Positions 47,738 to 59,644 of a stretch of DNA of 64,000 nt are shown here, piece after piece. The DNA comes from Tetranychus cinnabarinus (Eukaryota; Arthropoda; Arachnida; Trombidiformes; Tetranychidae), in contig WHVY01000001.1 in NCBI GenBank assembly GCA_022266195.1, forward strand, positions 6,696,001 through 6,760,000. The letters are read 5' to 3'. The translations under genes were made by a program, and so were the position numbers. Each line of letters opens with the position of its first letter. Within the stretch, counting starts at the first letter, position 1. Under the pieces are notes generated by a model. That model worked only from the letters and a program-made list of their open reading frames with translations. It searched no databases and was not told the origin of the DNA.

Positions 47738-50203
47738 ATGGAAACTCAGCATATCGACTCGCCAATCACTTCATTTTATCGAAACAAATCAGTCTTTGTG
47801 ACCGGAGCAACTGGCTTTCTTGGAAAGGTAAAATTTTCATCCATTTTCATTTGCACTTTTCAGACTGTCCACCATTTTATCCATTATACAACATCTCGCT
47901 CATTACCATTATCACCATTGATTAATCTCTGTCTTTTTTTTCATTTGATTTGTTTAATTTGAATCGCCTGCTGTTTGGAATCAAATTTGAATTAGGTTTT
48001 GGTTGAAAAACTCGTCCGATCGTGTGAGGTAAAACATATTTATATATTACTTCGTTCAAAGCGAGGTAAGAGCGTTGAAAGACGGCTTGAGGAATTTATC
48101 CAGAATGATGTTTTCAGTGCCTGTGATCCAATCAAATTGTCATCAACTATAATTGCCTTGGACGGTGATTTAACACAAGAAGGATTAGGACTTTCATCGT
48201 CTGACCGTCAGAAAATTATCGATGAAGTTTCCATTGTTTTCCATTCAGCAGCATCAGTTCGATTTGACGATCCTCTCAAGTAAGATTTTATTTCCACATT
48301 TCTTTCCTTAATTATGTTTTCACATTTAGTTTACACTTTCTTCTTGACACTTAATTGTGAAAGTTTCGGCCATTAACCAATCAGCTTATCGTCAAATTAA
48401 TCAATATAATGCAGCATTTTTAGAAAAACATCCTCATGATCAGCCTCGCTAAAAGGTCGAAAGGTCAATTCAGAGGGGAATTCACTCAACCTTTAACACC
48501 AACTAGTTAGATAAGAAAAAGAAAAAAATTATAGGTACAATCTCTTTGCAATAAATTAATAAGATAAGTTGATTATAGTTAGATTTCACAATAATGGACG
48601 GTAATGATTGGTAATACCAATTTGGTATGCAAGCTGGACACTGATAAATGTACTCCATAACTAACATTTCATAGACAAACCTTAAAATAGCAATAAACTA
48701 ATGTCCGTTTAATTTCACTCTTTTTGATCATCATTTGAAACAAATGAATAAAACAGAGACTGTTTGACCACCAATGTAAAGGCCACTAAATGGGTTTTGG
48801 AGCTTTGTCAGGACATTGCAAACCTTGAAGTGTTTGTCCATGTATCAACAGCTTACGCCTATTGTCAGAAACCAATAAGCGGAGAGGTTATTTATCCGAT
48901 GCAAGTGAACGTCGATGAAATGTTGGAGGCAAGCGAAACAATGGATAATGAAACTTTTGAGAAAATGTACTCCAAATATTTTGAAGATCGTCCCAATACA
49001 TATACATTCACCAAAGCACTAGCTGAACAATACCTGAAAAATCATGGAAAAGGGATAACAATTGGTATTGCTAGACCTTCAATAATAACAGCAACTTGGA
49101 AAGAGCCAGTTCCTGGTTGGGGAGACACTGTTAATGGTCCAAGTGGAGCTTGTCTTCTTGGTTCTTTGGGTATTGCCAGGACCATGTACTTCAAACCCAA
49201 CTGTATCTCTGATTTGATTCCAGCTGACACTGTGGTTAATGGTCTCATCGCCATTGGTTGGTACATGGCAAACACCCATGCTGGTCAATCAAATGGTGAA
49301 AAAATGAAAGTCTTCAACCTGACCTCCGGTGAAACGAATCCAGTTACATGGGAACAATTTTTAAGCTATGGTAGGGAAGCTGCTGTGGAATCACCGTCTC
49401 TCCAAATGTTAAGACCACCAGTTAAAGTGATGCAGGGTAATCATGTTTCCCGGTTTGATCATCTCATAACCAAATATTTCTCGGAACTTCTCTTTGCTTA
49501 TCTCATCGATTGCCTCCTTTTTATCCTTGGCCAACAAAGAAGGTAAGGTGTAATAACTGCACAGAAATAAATTGACTTTTATGCTTTATCAGCCATTATC
49601 AATGAGTCAATCAATAGTTAATTAGAAACAAACAATTAGTTTAAGCAATAAACTTGAAAGGAGTAATCGAGTTCAAATTTTTCCCAACTGTTAATTAGTC
49701 GCCATCTAACGGGCTTTATTCACTGCACTTTACTTAGCTCATCTACATAAACAAATCTGATCAAATTGCAGCTGAATTGTTTGTTTCTTTTTCTTAGGAT
49801 TTTTTAAATTTATTAGAAACTTATTTTGATTTTTGATTTTATAATTTTTAGATTGGTTCGTTTGGTGGGTAAAATGCATTCAGGTTTTGAATTGTTGACT
49901 TATTTTGCCCGACGCCAATGGAGCTTTCCTTGTGACAACTTCAATCAACTGTCTGATAGCCTGACTGAAGAGGACAAGTTAAAATTCAATATCGATATAA
50001 GTACCATCAACTGGCGCAATTATACTCATAGATTGTATTTAGGAATAAGAAAATATCTTCTCAAAGAGGAAGACTCAACCATTCCAGAAGCTAAGAAACG
50101 GATGACATGGATTTACATTGGTTATTATTTAGTTCAATTCAGCTTCTTATCAATCATCATGTACATATTTTGTAAACCTCTATTCAGGCTGTTTCTTCAT
50201 TGA
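47738..50203 (+). CDS. Fatty acyl-CoA reductase copy B (intact)
   Basis: Four exons, 47738-47827, 47996-48279, 48757-49542 and 49852-50203, join in frame to 503 residues, the usual FAR length. NADPH-dependent, reduces fatty acyl-CoA to fatty alcohol for waxes, cuticular lipids or ether lipids, at the ER or peroxisome. Rossmann motif VTGATGFLGK (21-30), HSAASVRFD, and active-site Tyr207 and Lys211 in PNTYTFTKALAEQ; PVPGWGDTVNGPSG follows. The C-terminal FAR_C domain starts near KMHSGFELLTYFARRQW and ends in a hydrophobic segment (about 475-500), probably a membrane tail. Tandem to the decayed copy A: exon 1 ends at the same GFLGK position, the second intron is shared in phase, and the last intron too. 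Confidence 0.95.
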
Positions 50204-51520
50204 GATCTTTTTGTAATCATTTTACCTTCTTTATATTGTTCAGCTGATCGTTGAAACTTATAACTATGATTTTTATTATTAAATATCATCTTTAAATGGT
50301 TTTCCATTCAGTTAGATGCATTATTTAAGTTAATAAACTCTTAATTTCATCTAAATCATCTTTTAATCAACTAAAGTGATATTCCCTTAACTTTCCTTAA
50401 CCTATTCTTGTTTTAGTTTTTTTGTCAACTGTCTGTAATTATTAAAAATGATCATTAATAGACCAAGAATGATTTTAATCAAGGTAACTATGGTTAATTT
50501 GTTTATCGTTACAAGTTGAAAGCAGTTTATAATTCGCGGCTTGAGAAAGCTAAATACTGACAAATCAAATTCATTTTTGTCTCTTGTCCTGAACCTGAAT
50601 ATTGATTTGAGGAGACATTGACTTTAGCTAACCGTTAATGAGTTCAATTCAACTTGAAAGTCGCATGTATTTTTAATTTACATCGATGTTTTACGAGTTT
50701 AAATAACCAGGTCAATCATGTGCTTATGATTGGATGTGGAGATTAGATTCAGTCTGTAATCAGCTTGTCTCTACTTTCTTGGGATTTGTTGTGTGTAATT
50801 CAAGTAACATTAACAACTCTTAACACATCAACAACTTCCATTTTTTTCTTCTTTTCTTACTTTACCTTTTCTTATTGTCTATTTTGTCTACTCTTTTTTG
50901 TTCACTCTTTCTTTTTCTCTTTCTCTTTACTGGTAAACTCGGTCCAACGACACAATAACAACATAAAAATCAAAAAACAAACTTGTGCTTGTCATCATAG
51001 CCTGTTTATGTTATACTGTGAGGACCCAATTTTCACACCAACCTCCATCAATTCTCATCACTTAATTTACCTCTGTATTTTTCTTTAATTACTGGGAGAC
51101 GTTGCGGATGATTACTGTCCTTGCTGTCAACTCAATTATCACTAGAAACAGGTAAATCAAGAGCATATCTGTGACTCTTCTAATCTGACATTTATTCTTG
51201 TTTTGTTTCCATTCTTTCTTTTGCTTTCCCTCTCTCTTTCTTTTTCTTTTCATCTGTTTGAATTTTTTTCCTCCCATTCTCCCTCTGTCAATTTCTCTCA
51301 TGTTTTTCTCCTTTCTATTTCTCTGTTTAATTAGTTTAATTTGACTATTTTATTTAAATCTATTGGTTATTCATAAGTGTCTGACAATCTTTCTCATCTT
51401 AATTTATTTTCTAGTTGACCTGTGATAAAGCCTGTTGAATAATTTGTGTCCATTGCCACTGGACGATTGAAAAAGCAACGGAATCTACATATTTAATATT
51501 TATATCATCGGTAAGCAATA
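50204..51520. other. Spacer and leader of the sorting nexin
   Basis: 3' side of FAR copy B, then pyrimidine-rich sequence (about 50840-50935 and 51200-51320) upstream of the nexin. No coding region recognised. Confidence 0.45.
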
Positions 51521-53218
51521 ATGTCCCATTTATCAACTAATGGAACTGCTCAGTGCCGGGTACTTTATGACTTTCAAGCTCAACCTGGAACTGGAGAACT
51601 GGACATTTATGCTGATGAAATATTAACCGTTCTACGGCAAGATGTTGGTGAAGGATGGTGGGAAGGGTGTAACAGCCGAGGAGAACAAGGCCTATTCCCC
51701 GCTGGTTATGTTGAATTAATCCAAGCAACTAACAACACAACAGAACATGATTTTTTCTCACCTGTAACATCTTCATCAGTGTCATCTACTTTTAACCCAC
51801 CAGTACCTAATTTTCCACCACCAAGTGGTCCAACAAACATCAGTCAAATGCAAGAAAACAACTATGACCAAGGAGATGATTGGGGCGATGAAGATTGGGA
51901 TGATGATGATAGTCAAGGATCAGGTGGTGATACAATAGGGGCTGGTGCTGGAAGTGGATCTGGCTATGGAACGGGACCAAATCCGGCCCAAAGTTCACTT
52001 TCCCTAGCTAGTGGCAAATCTCAGCTTCCAGTTAAAAAAAGTATCAATCGATTTTCAACTTTTGTCAAATCAGGAGGAGAAGATTTTATCCTAGGTTCTA
52101 AGACTCGCAAGGTTCCCTGTGATGCTTACATTTATATTATTGAAACTTCATCAAATGAAATTATGTGGGCACCAGCTAAATCAGAATATTATTGTACCAT
52201 TACTGCACCGAAAAAGGAGAGCAAACTGAAAGGCCTTAAAACATATACAGCTTACAAGTTGACGCCAAGTTTTAATAATATTATGGTTAGTCGGAGATAT
52301 AAACATTTTGACTGGTTATATGGATGTTTAACCGACAAATTCATGGCCATCCCAATTCCATGGTTACCTGCTAAACAAATCAGTGGGCGTTTTTCAGAAG
52401 AATTCATTGAACATCGTAAAATTCAGCTGCAATTGTGGGTAAATCGTATATGTCGGCATCCAGTAATTTCCCAGGCTGATGTTTGGATGCATTTTATAAC
52501 TTGTACAGATGATAAAAAACGCTGGAAAACCGGTAAACGTCGCGCAGAGAAGGATGAGTTCACCGGAGGCTCATTTTTTTATACTCTTCAACCTCCCACA
52601 GTGCCTTTGGAAGTCACATTTGTTGAATCAAGAACTGAATCATTCGGTAAATTTGTCAAAAAAATGGATGAATCAATTCAATTTATGTCCGATGTTGTTA
52701 TTGACCAGTGCCGAAAATATTCTGGAGCATATAAGAAAGAAATGCAAAAAATAAGCATAGCCTTAAATTCGTTCGCTTCTGCCTATGATACAAGTGATTA
52801 TATTGATCATCAATTAAATGAAGCTATCCGTGGTACCGGAGATACTTTCGATAGAATTGCCAAAATGTATGAAGAACAACCTAAATATGATTTCGAACCA
52901 TTATCTTATGTTCTCCATGAATACAAGGGCATTTTATCCGCCTGGCCAGAGATATTAGATTTAAATAAACAAGCCTTAGGACGCAAGAAAGATTACCTTA
53001 GGTTACGAGATGAAGGCAAAGCTGAAGACAAAGTAGTTGAATCAGTGTCCCAAAGAGCTGATGTCGTCTCATATGCTATGTTGGCAGAAATAAATCATTT
53101 CCAAAAGGAGCGAATTTCAGATACAAAGCAAATGATGAAAAGTTTCGTCCAAGCCCAATTGGAATTTTATCAAAGAATATCCAACGAACTAAGTGAAGCC
53201 TTAAAAATGTACGATTGA
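51521..53218 (+). CDS. Sorting nexin of the SNX9/18/33 (SH3PX1) group
   Basis: Single exon, 565 residues. These proteins couple membrane curvature to dynamin and WASP/Arp2/3 during endocytosis. N-terminal SH3 domain (about 10-68): RVLYDFQAQPGTGELD ... GWWEGCNSRGEQGLFPAGYVELI. Next a low-complexity linker with a DDWGDEDWDDDD acidic patch, which in SNX9 binds clathrin/AP2-type partners. PX domain about 205-320, with RRYKHFDWLYGCL carrying the phosphoinositide-binding Arg and PWLPAKQISGRFSEEFIEHRK. The C-terminal BAR/WASP-binding domain (about 340-565) is helical and ends EALKMYD. Domain order and length match the family and are very close to the insect orthologue. No anomaly. Confidence 0.95.
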   Translation: MSHLSTNGTAQCRVLYDFQAQPGTGELDIYADEILTVLRQDVGEGWWEGCNSRGEQGLFPAGYVELIQATNNTTEHDFFSPVTSSSVSSTFNPPVPNFPPPSGPTNISQMQENNYDQGDDWGDEDWDDDDSQGSGGDTIGAGAGSGSGYGTGPNPAQSSLSLASGKSQLPVKKSINRFSTFVKSGGEDFILGSKTRKVPCDAYIYIIETSSNEIMWAPAKSEYYCTITAPKKESKLKGLKTYTAYKLTPSFNNIMVSRRYKHFDWLYGCLTDKFMAIPIPWLPAKQISGRFSEEFIEHRKIQLQLWVNRICRHPVISQADVWMHFITCTDDKKRWKTGKRRAEKDEFTGGSFFYTLQPPTVPLEVTFVESRTESFGKFVKKMDESIQFMSDVVIDQCRKYSGAYKKEMQKISIALNSFASAYDTSDYIDHQLNEAIRGTGDTFDRIAKMYEEQPKYDFEPLSYVLHEYKGILSAWPEILDLNKQALGRKKDYLRLRDEGKAEDKVVESVSQRADVVSYAMLAEINHFQKERISDTKQMMKSFVQAQLEFYQRISNELSEALKMYD

Positions 53219-54989
53219 AAATCATGCATATCATTATATCAGATTATCATTTTGTTTTTAATGACTAACATCATTAATTGGCCTTCAAACGTTTAAGAAT
53301 CAATTTGATAACTTTCTATACAAAAGTGATTGATGTAAATATTATATACAATAGGGTAATCGATAAGTTTTTAATCGATAGATTTGTAAAAGGGTGTAAC
53401 ACGAGAGACGAGTCAAAATGAAGGTATAAAAAAAATGAATCAACTTACCAAAATCCCTTTTAATCAAACTTGAATCATCCATTGATGAATAAATGTCAAT
53501 GAATCACCCAATTTATTATTTACTTTTCACGATTAATTTAAATCTATTCAAATCAAATACCACTGTGGATTTCAAGTGAATTTACTTTATATTTCTCAAA
53601 TTGTGTATTTGGCTCTTTTCATGTGTTACACCTTTATTTTTTATCATATATATTGTCTATTGAAAAATGAAAATATCTTTTTTTAAAAGCACTAAATCAC
53701 TTTGTACATTTTATTTCACCTGATTTTATCAAAAATAATGATCAAATATATTGTGGTTGATGTCATTCAAGACTATAATGATTAATGATTGTCCAATAAC
53801 TGGCATTTTCAGATATTCAATGAAAATAGTCTTAAGAGTCCTTTCAACCCAAATCAGTCTCACAATCATAACCAATTTTGAATGTGTTAATCATTTGAGA
53901 TTGAAAACGGAAATAAAGTAAAGGCAATAGTTAACTTTACTATTTGATTTTTGTATCATCACGCAAAAACACAAGCCGTTGATTAGATTATTGTGTGTGA
54001 TTGAAATCATGCAAAGATGATTCAGTTTACAATATTAATTTTCTATGGTTGATATAATTTTGATCACAGATCGCGAGACAGTTTATCAAATCGTCAAGTC
54101 GATGTTTGGTCAAGAGGGAAATGTCCTTCGCGTTTCAGTTAATTGTTGAAGGTAACCTTTAATAGTGTTATTGTTCACTCTTGAATGAATTAACAAACAT
54201 TCGAGGCTGTTAAAACATATTGAATTCAGTTTCCGTTGGTACAACATTGGTAACAATTTGAATCCTTGACAATCATACTTCTTAGGAAGCTACAGTTATG
54301 AGCAATTACAGTGATAATTTTTAGTAGGAAATGTAACTTTTTTTACCTCAAAAATAATTGTTTACCTTCACCTTCTCATTGATTGTTGCAAATTGAAGGG
54401 ATATAAACTTAATTTATTTCGACTATTGGTCTTATTCAAAATTGCAGACGTCTTTTTTTGTTACAAGTCTGCTCATTTTTTTCCTTCTGTAAAAATTTTG
54501 CAAAAAAATGTAATCAACTTAATTACAATTTGGTAACAAAACAATCAAATCTATTGTATTCAAATCTTCAAAAGCTTTCTTTCATTTTATTTTCAATAAT
54601 TTCCTTCATAAATGTTTATTGAAGTAAACATCAAATTAGAATGTTAATTTTAATCATATTTCATTGCTAATCATCACATAATATTTATGAAACTATTCAT
54701 TCATTCAAATGATTTGAGTTTATCAAGTAAAAACGTCATTTAAAAATAATCAAAGAAAATTTAAAATTTGCGGGCTTTTTGGAAAGTCACAATTTACTGG
54801 CTTTTGTTTTTATTTTGAAGGCGATTATTTGGATTACAGTTAACTAATATAATGTTTTAAAATTAATTACCTTTTATTTTAAGAGTTGCCGGGTTAATAT
54901 TTTTAAGTTTGTTTTCTTTTTTAGCTTTTTTTGTGCTTGGGTACTTCTGTGCTATTTGGTTTTATACTCTTTCAACTATTTTGTTGACC
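53219..54989. other. Intergenic spacer
   Basis: 3' side of the nexin and upstream of XRCC4. AT-rich; no gene or clear repeat recognised. The open frame upstream of 54990 continues into XRCC4 but is hydrophobic and probably untranslated. Confidence 0.45.
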
Positions 54990-55721
54990 ATGGATGCAAT
55001 GGATGACAAGACTTGCATCACCTCGATCGAAATGGATGGTAAACCTGGTCAAGAGTATTTTCTTAGGAGTGAAATTATAAACCGGGATGGTGATTCTTTA
55101 AAAGTGGACCTAATTTTGACCAACATTTTAGAGGCTTACACTGGAACCTATGAAACAAATTTACATGGAGATCAAAGTTTGGAAGCCTTTGTTCGAGGAA
55201 ACAAAACTGATTCCACCCGAACTACTAAATACATATTTATTTTGGATACCAAGAAATGTCTTTTAACTTGGAAATTGGTTCAGTATGATGAAGAGGGTGA
55301 TGAAGTACTAAGAATGCCTATTGATAACGTACTTCTGAAGAAAGCATCTCTCGAGGCTACTCAGATAGTTTCTAAAATATTGAAAGAAATGAAAGCCAGT
55401 ATAGTCGAGAAGAATGCAAAGATCAAGCAATTATCTGATAACAACAAGAGACTGAAACAGAATTGCGCCGACACTACGAATAGACTGGAAAAATTTGCTC
55501 AACTGAAGCAAAATGAATTTAAAAAGTTGATTGATGTTTCCATTGGATTGATAAATGAAAAGAAAAAGATGATACGGGACCTTTTAGCTTCAGGTGCAAC
55601 TTTCGGTAAAGAAAAGCGAGTTTGGAACCACGAAGTTAAAGATGATGATGTAAAACCTGAAACAAAACCGAAACTAACTAAACCAAAGCGCAGTAGAATT
55701 AAAATTGAAGATGATGAATAA
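54990..55721 (+). CDS. XRCC4 DNA-repair scaffold
   Basis: Stabilises DNA ligase IV and bridges DNA ends with XLF in non-homologous end joining. From Met at 54990 (context GACCATGG) the product is 243 residues. An upstream in-frame Met at 54909 would add 27 hydrophobic residues foreign to the family, so I reject it. N-terminal head: a beta-sandwich with EAYTGTYET near the human SAWTGTV position and AFVRGN. Then a long coiled coil (about 125-205): IVEKNAKIKQLSDNNKRLKQN, then RLEKFAQLK and KLIDVSIGLINEKKKMIRDL, which parallels the ligase-IV-binding helix of human XRCC4 (KRFILVLNEKKTKIRSL). Basic/acidic tail (KPKLTKPKRSRIKIEDDE). AATAAA at 55717-55722 overlaps the stop codon. Shorter than human (336), as the C-terminal tail is short. 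Confidence 0.9.
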   Translation: MDAMDDKTCITSIEMDGKPGQEYFLRSEIINRDGDSLKVDLILTNILEAYTGTYETNLHGDQSLEAFVRGNKTDSTRTTKYIFILDTKKCLLTWKLVQYDEEGDEVLRMPIDNVLLKKASLEATQIVSKILKEMKASIVEKNAKIKQLSDNNKRLKQNCADTTNRLEKFAQLKQNEFKKLIDVSIGLINEKKKMIRDLLASGATFGKEKRVWNHEVKDDDVKPETKPKLTKPKRSRIKIEDDE

Positions 55722-55782
55722 AAATTGATATTTTGCATTTTTTTATAATTTAATGATAATAGTTTTATTTTGAACCGAATCA

Positions 55783-57240
55783 TCAAGGGTAATAAGCTTT
55801 TCCTTCTGTATAGTAATTTTTATAATCTTCTCCGGACGGTATGAACTTTTGATAATGATTGTTATTTCCACTTCCATTTTCATTCCCGTTGCCATTACCA
55901 TTGCCGTTTCCATTGCCGTTACCGTTTTCGTTTCCATTACCAAGATCATTACCATTACCATTGACATTATTATCTCCATTGATAACTGTTGGAATATTTT
56001 TCGTCATAATTAATGATTGTTTTTTCCAATTAAAGTGGTAAAAATTATATAACAATACATTGATATTTACAAATTTATTGGTTAATTTCAATAATTTGTG
56101 TAACCTTTTAATTATTTTATTTGCATTGTATAACAATAATTCATCATTAATGATGATTCCAAAATTGAATTGATAGGCTATTAAAGGAGAAATGACGTTA
56201 TGTCTTTAAATTTTATGAACAGGTAATTGTAATCAAAAGACAACTACTATTACCAAGAAGCATCCTGTAATGATCGTTAAGAATATTTGATAGTTTATGA
56301 TCAGCTAACCGAAGCCAGCATGGCTTAATTTGGTAAAAGATGATTAACAAACTAAAAGTAACTTGAAAATATAAATAACAATGCAAATAAAATGGTTGTT
56401 GCAGAAATTAGATTTAGCCAAAATTTTATCAAAACTTACTCGGGCCAAAATTTACGAAAAGAAAACCAGAATCATCTTTTTTTGGGTGGAATTCGTTGGT
56501 GGTTCGATCAGCACTTTGGACAACTTTGTTAACCTTAACCACTGTCGCACCTGGACCGCCATTACTAGAATTACCTTGGTTTGAATAGTCGTACGTGGTC
56601 GGTTGATAAATTGGAGGTTCAGTTACATTGGTTTCATTGTTGGTTGGCTTTACATGAGACTCGATTACATTCGATTTGATTGTCCCTTGTTGCTTTTGAT
56701 CAAAGCCAGGAACATGCTTACAGTTTGTTTGATTTTCATCGTCACCGAGCAAGCATTGGATCTTACCATCACATAATTGTGACCAAGGAATGCAGCGTTT
56801 GCTTTGTTGACACTGATAGGACATGTTTGGAGCACAATCAGCAGGAGAATCAGGATTCTTGACTGGTGCTGAAGTAGTAGTAGTCGATGATGCTGCTGGA
56901 CAGAGTTGCTCATCGTCTCCTGAGGGACACTCAGTTATACCATTACATCTTGAGCTCTCGTGGATACATAAACCACTGGAACAGCGAAATTGATTAGGCT
57001 GGCAAACTATTTGATAATTTCCATAACCATTCGTATATTGGCTAAAAAGTATAAAAACATTTAATAACAATTATAAACATCAAGTACAAAGAAGAGGTGA
57101 AAAATCACAGGTAACAATGAGGATTATACTTACTAGCTAGGAGCTGGATTGGCCGTATATTGGCTTAAAGTTGCAGCGTATAAATCGCGCGGGACAATTA
57201 AAATGATTAAAATGAATGAAAACATTCTCAGAGGTTTCAT
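55783..57240 (-). CDS. Secreted LDL-receptor class A domain protein
   Basis: Exons 57240-57134 and 57041-56440 join in frame (phase 2) and encode a signal peptide (MKPLRMFSFILIILIVPRDL), a Tyr/Pro linker, and two LDLa domains (residues about 49-83 and 105-143), each with six Cys and the calcium-binding acidic cluster (SGDDEQLC; GDDENQTNC). A Thr/Asn/Gly-rich tail follows. A third exon, 55985-55783, would continue with Gly-Asn repeats (NGNGN) and end KAYYP, giving about 303 residues; its acceptor is weak, so this part is less certain. A minus-strand AATAAA near 55768-55763 supports a 3' end here. LDLa repeats bind ligands or chitin-associated partners in arthropod extracellular proteins, but no specific role can be given. 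Confidence 0.82.
55850..55985 (-). repeat. Gly-Asn coding repeat
   Basis: Imperfect hexanucleotide repeat; on the minus strand GGTAATGG/GGAAACGG-type units encode alternating Gly-Asn with occasional Glu or Asp. It is inside the probable last exon of the LDLa gene. Third positions vary between units, which suggests it is old or under protein-level selection. Confidence 0.65.
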
Positions 57241-57846
57241 GGCTATTAATAGATTAATTTGGCGAATGAAGCGTTTTTATTCAAGACTTGTGTTACAACG
57301 AAGCAAGGGAAGGACGCAACTGGTAATATTGTGCAAGTTAGTCTAATTGAAGTCACTCAGCTCTTGATGATCAATTTGACTCTAATCTATGATCTAGTAA
57401 ATTAATTGATAGCCATTAAATTGATTTTTTATTGTACCAAGACATTTATTACAAACATTTCTGAGAAGATAATCACAGATATATCCCAAAGTACACAAAA
57501 ATTCGGCACAATATTGACCTTTTAGCTTTATATCCAGCTCTACATAATTGTTTAGTTAACAGTTTATCATCCTCCATGTCAAAGTTAAACATTGACTTAC
57601 AGGTTACGATTTGATAGCAAAAAATGTCAATAATTATGTACTTGACTAGATTCGTATCAATTTTGCTTCTCGTTTCCCTCTCATAATTCCATTCAAATTC
57701 AGACATCTTCACAATTTGTATATGCAATTAAAGTATAGAAGATCAGTAACTGGATAAATTTTCAGAAATTGATTAAAATTGAATTTAAAACATTAAGTTT
57801 GATTGAGGAAAGCTCTGTAAGAGATTCAAAGTAAATAAGTCAATAC

Positions 57847-58123
57847 CTAAGACTTTATAATCTGATAATGTATTTAATTGCTCTTTCAAAGGTCTAAGTA
57901 GGGACAAATGACAATGAAAATGAACTTTGAAGCAATTTAAATATTCAGAATCATCAGTCATCCATGCATCCGTAATACATGAAATACATGAGGTATTTTC
58001 AAATGAAATTGTTTCAATTTCAAAATGTAACTTGAACGTTTTTTTAGCGATGGTAAGGCTGCTGCGCCATCTGCTGATCAGTTGATTAAAGATTAGTTGG
58101 TTTCCTTGTTTTTGTTTTTTCAA
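57847..58123 (-). CDS. Unrecognised divergent ORF beside NTAN1
   Basis: A minus-strand frame from Met at 58123 runs 92 codons to a GTATTG donor at 57846. The NTAN1 start lies 78 bases away in the other direction, so the two would share a promoter. Its composition is protein-like (Trp, Cys, His and mixed charge; contains ISRWRSSLTIAKKTFKLHFEIE stretch in part and SCISCITDAWMTDDSEYLN) and is not low-complexity. Downstream, a 32-base intron and a frame ending SILINF are possible; a further frame at 57727-57473 with AATAAA signals near 57450-57430 may be its last exons, but joins are unconvincing. I recognise no family. Confidence 0.35.
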
Positions 58124-58201
58124 ATTTTTTAACTGGTAATTTTTTAAGAAAATTAATTGTTTATTGTTTTGCTTGAATTACGCCTTATCTTCTTCACAAA
58201 A

Positions 58202-59644
58202 ATGCCTCTCTTTATCAATGGAGCTATTATGGATAAATTACATTCAGACACTCGAGCTTTTTTGGATGCGTACCCATCATTGAAGGTATGGTAAAATTGT
58301 TGTTTTGAACCCAAAAAAAATGTTGGGTTAGGTCAGAAGCAATTATTTTTCATATCGTGTTCTTTGTCCTATCTTCTCACCTAACTTGAATTTATCTAGT
58401 CTATCTTAATATTCATCAGCGTATTTAATTTTATTTTTGAATTTTATTCAAAGGAATATTCTAGACGATTACTACCCCTTCCTCATAAAACTGTCAGTCC
58501 TATTGGATCTTTGTGTGTGATACAACGTGAATTCGCAATTGTTGCTCCAAATGATCGTAAGTTTACAATACTTTGTTTTCATACCACATTTTTGTTTGAG
58601 CCTTTCAAGTATGATTTACTGTCAAGATTGATTTTAAACAACATTGTTGGGCTCAAAAGCTTCTTTTTTCTCTGTTTTAAATTTAAGTCGCAAAAATCTA
58701 ATCTCTATTCCTTTTTATCAGCAAGCATCAATATTGTTGGAACACCAGATGCAACTACGTGTAGTATTGTGGTACTTCGTCATTCAGGAACAGGTGTTGT
58801 TGCATTGGGTCATTTTGATGGCTCAGACACGGAAAGAGGAATTCAAGAAATGATTCACAAAGTTCAAGAATATTCATCATCAGTGAATGGTGAAATAGAA
58901 CTGCATATGGTTGGAGGATTTAACGACTCAAAAGGATATTCAACTGAGCTTTGTCTGTCTATTTTATGTAAGATTTAATCAATGCATTTAATTGACACTT
59001 AACAGATCTTGATTGGATGAAAATTCTCGAAAAATGCGTCAGCTTTTTTTACAGCTCAAGCTTTTTTGTTTACTTTTTTCGCAGATTGTTTCAATCGGCA
59101 GCCAGTAAATATCCATCTTATAACAGCCTGTATTTGTGAACTGAACACTTTTGTAAGAAGCAACGTTAACCTACCAGTTATTCATGGCTTAGCTGTTAAC
59201 GTTAAATCTGGTGACATATTTCCAGCAAACTTTGCTGATAAAGGTCCCGATTTAGCATTGAGATCCAGTCGTTTATTATCCCCTGGATCTCCTGAAATGT
59301 TAAATGTCTATGAAAGCTATTATGGTGTCCTGAAAATTGGACCTTTCTGCTATCAACCAGTAAGATGTATTGATGACTGGATAAAATTTGATGATGATAT
59401 AATTCTCAAGGTAAATCCTATTTGCTCATTAGTGATAAAATTTCCAATTCTGATTAATTTTGCATTTTTATTTTTACAGTGTCTTTCAACTTCCCCTGAA
59501 GCTGAGAGTCCAGATTATGTTCGTGAAACTAGGCAAGCTCTCCAGTTCATTAAAAAGCATCCATTCCCCAGTATAACTGTTTTTTCAAATGGATCTCGTT
59601 TTTATCGTAAAGATGAATATGGCCAGTGGACCAACTCTGCATAA
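58202..59644 (+). CDS. NTAN1: Protein N-terminal asparagine amidohydrolase
   Basis: Converts N-terminal Asn to Asp, creating a degradation signal in the Arg/N-end-rule pathway. Five exons, 58202-58285, 58454-58556, 58722-58967, 59085-59410 and 59480-59644, join in frame to 307 residues (human 310). It begins MPLFINGA; the second exon carries LCVIQREFAIVAPND; the catalytic Cys76 is in PDATTC, matching human Cys75 in DDATTC; then IVVLRHSGTG, HMVGGFND, LPVIHGLAVNVKSG, LKIGPFCYQP and LSTSPEAE; the C-terminal FIKKHPFPS also fits. Every exon aligns to the human protein in order without gaps, so the model is firm. Lies divergent from an unrecognised ORF. Confidence 0.96.

Noticed and set aside
54909..54989. 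Upstream Met giving XRCC4 a 27-residue hydrophobic leader
   Set aside because: XRCC4 is nuclear and has no signal peptide; Met at 54990 has a better context and aligns with the family's start.
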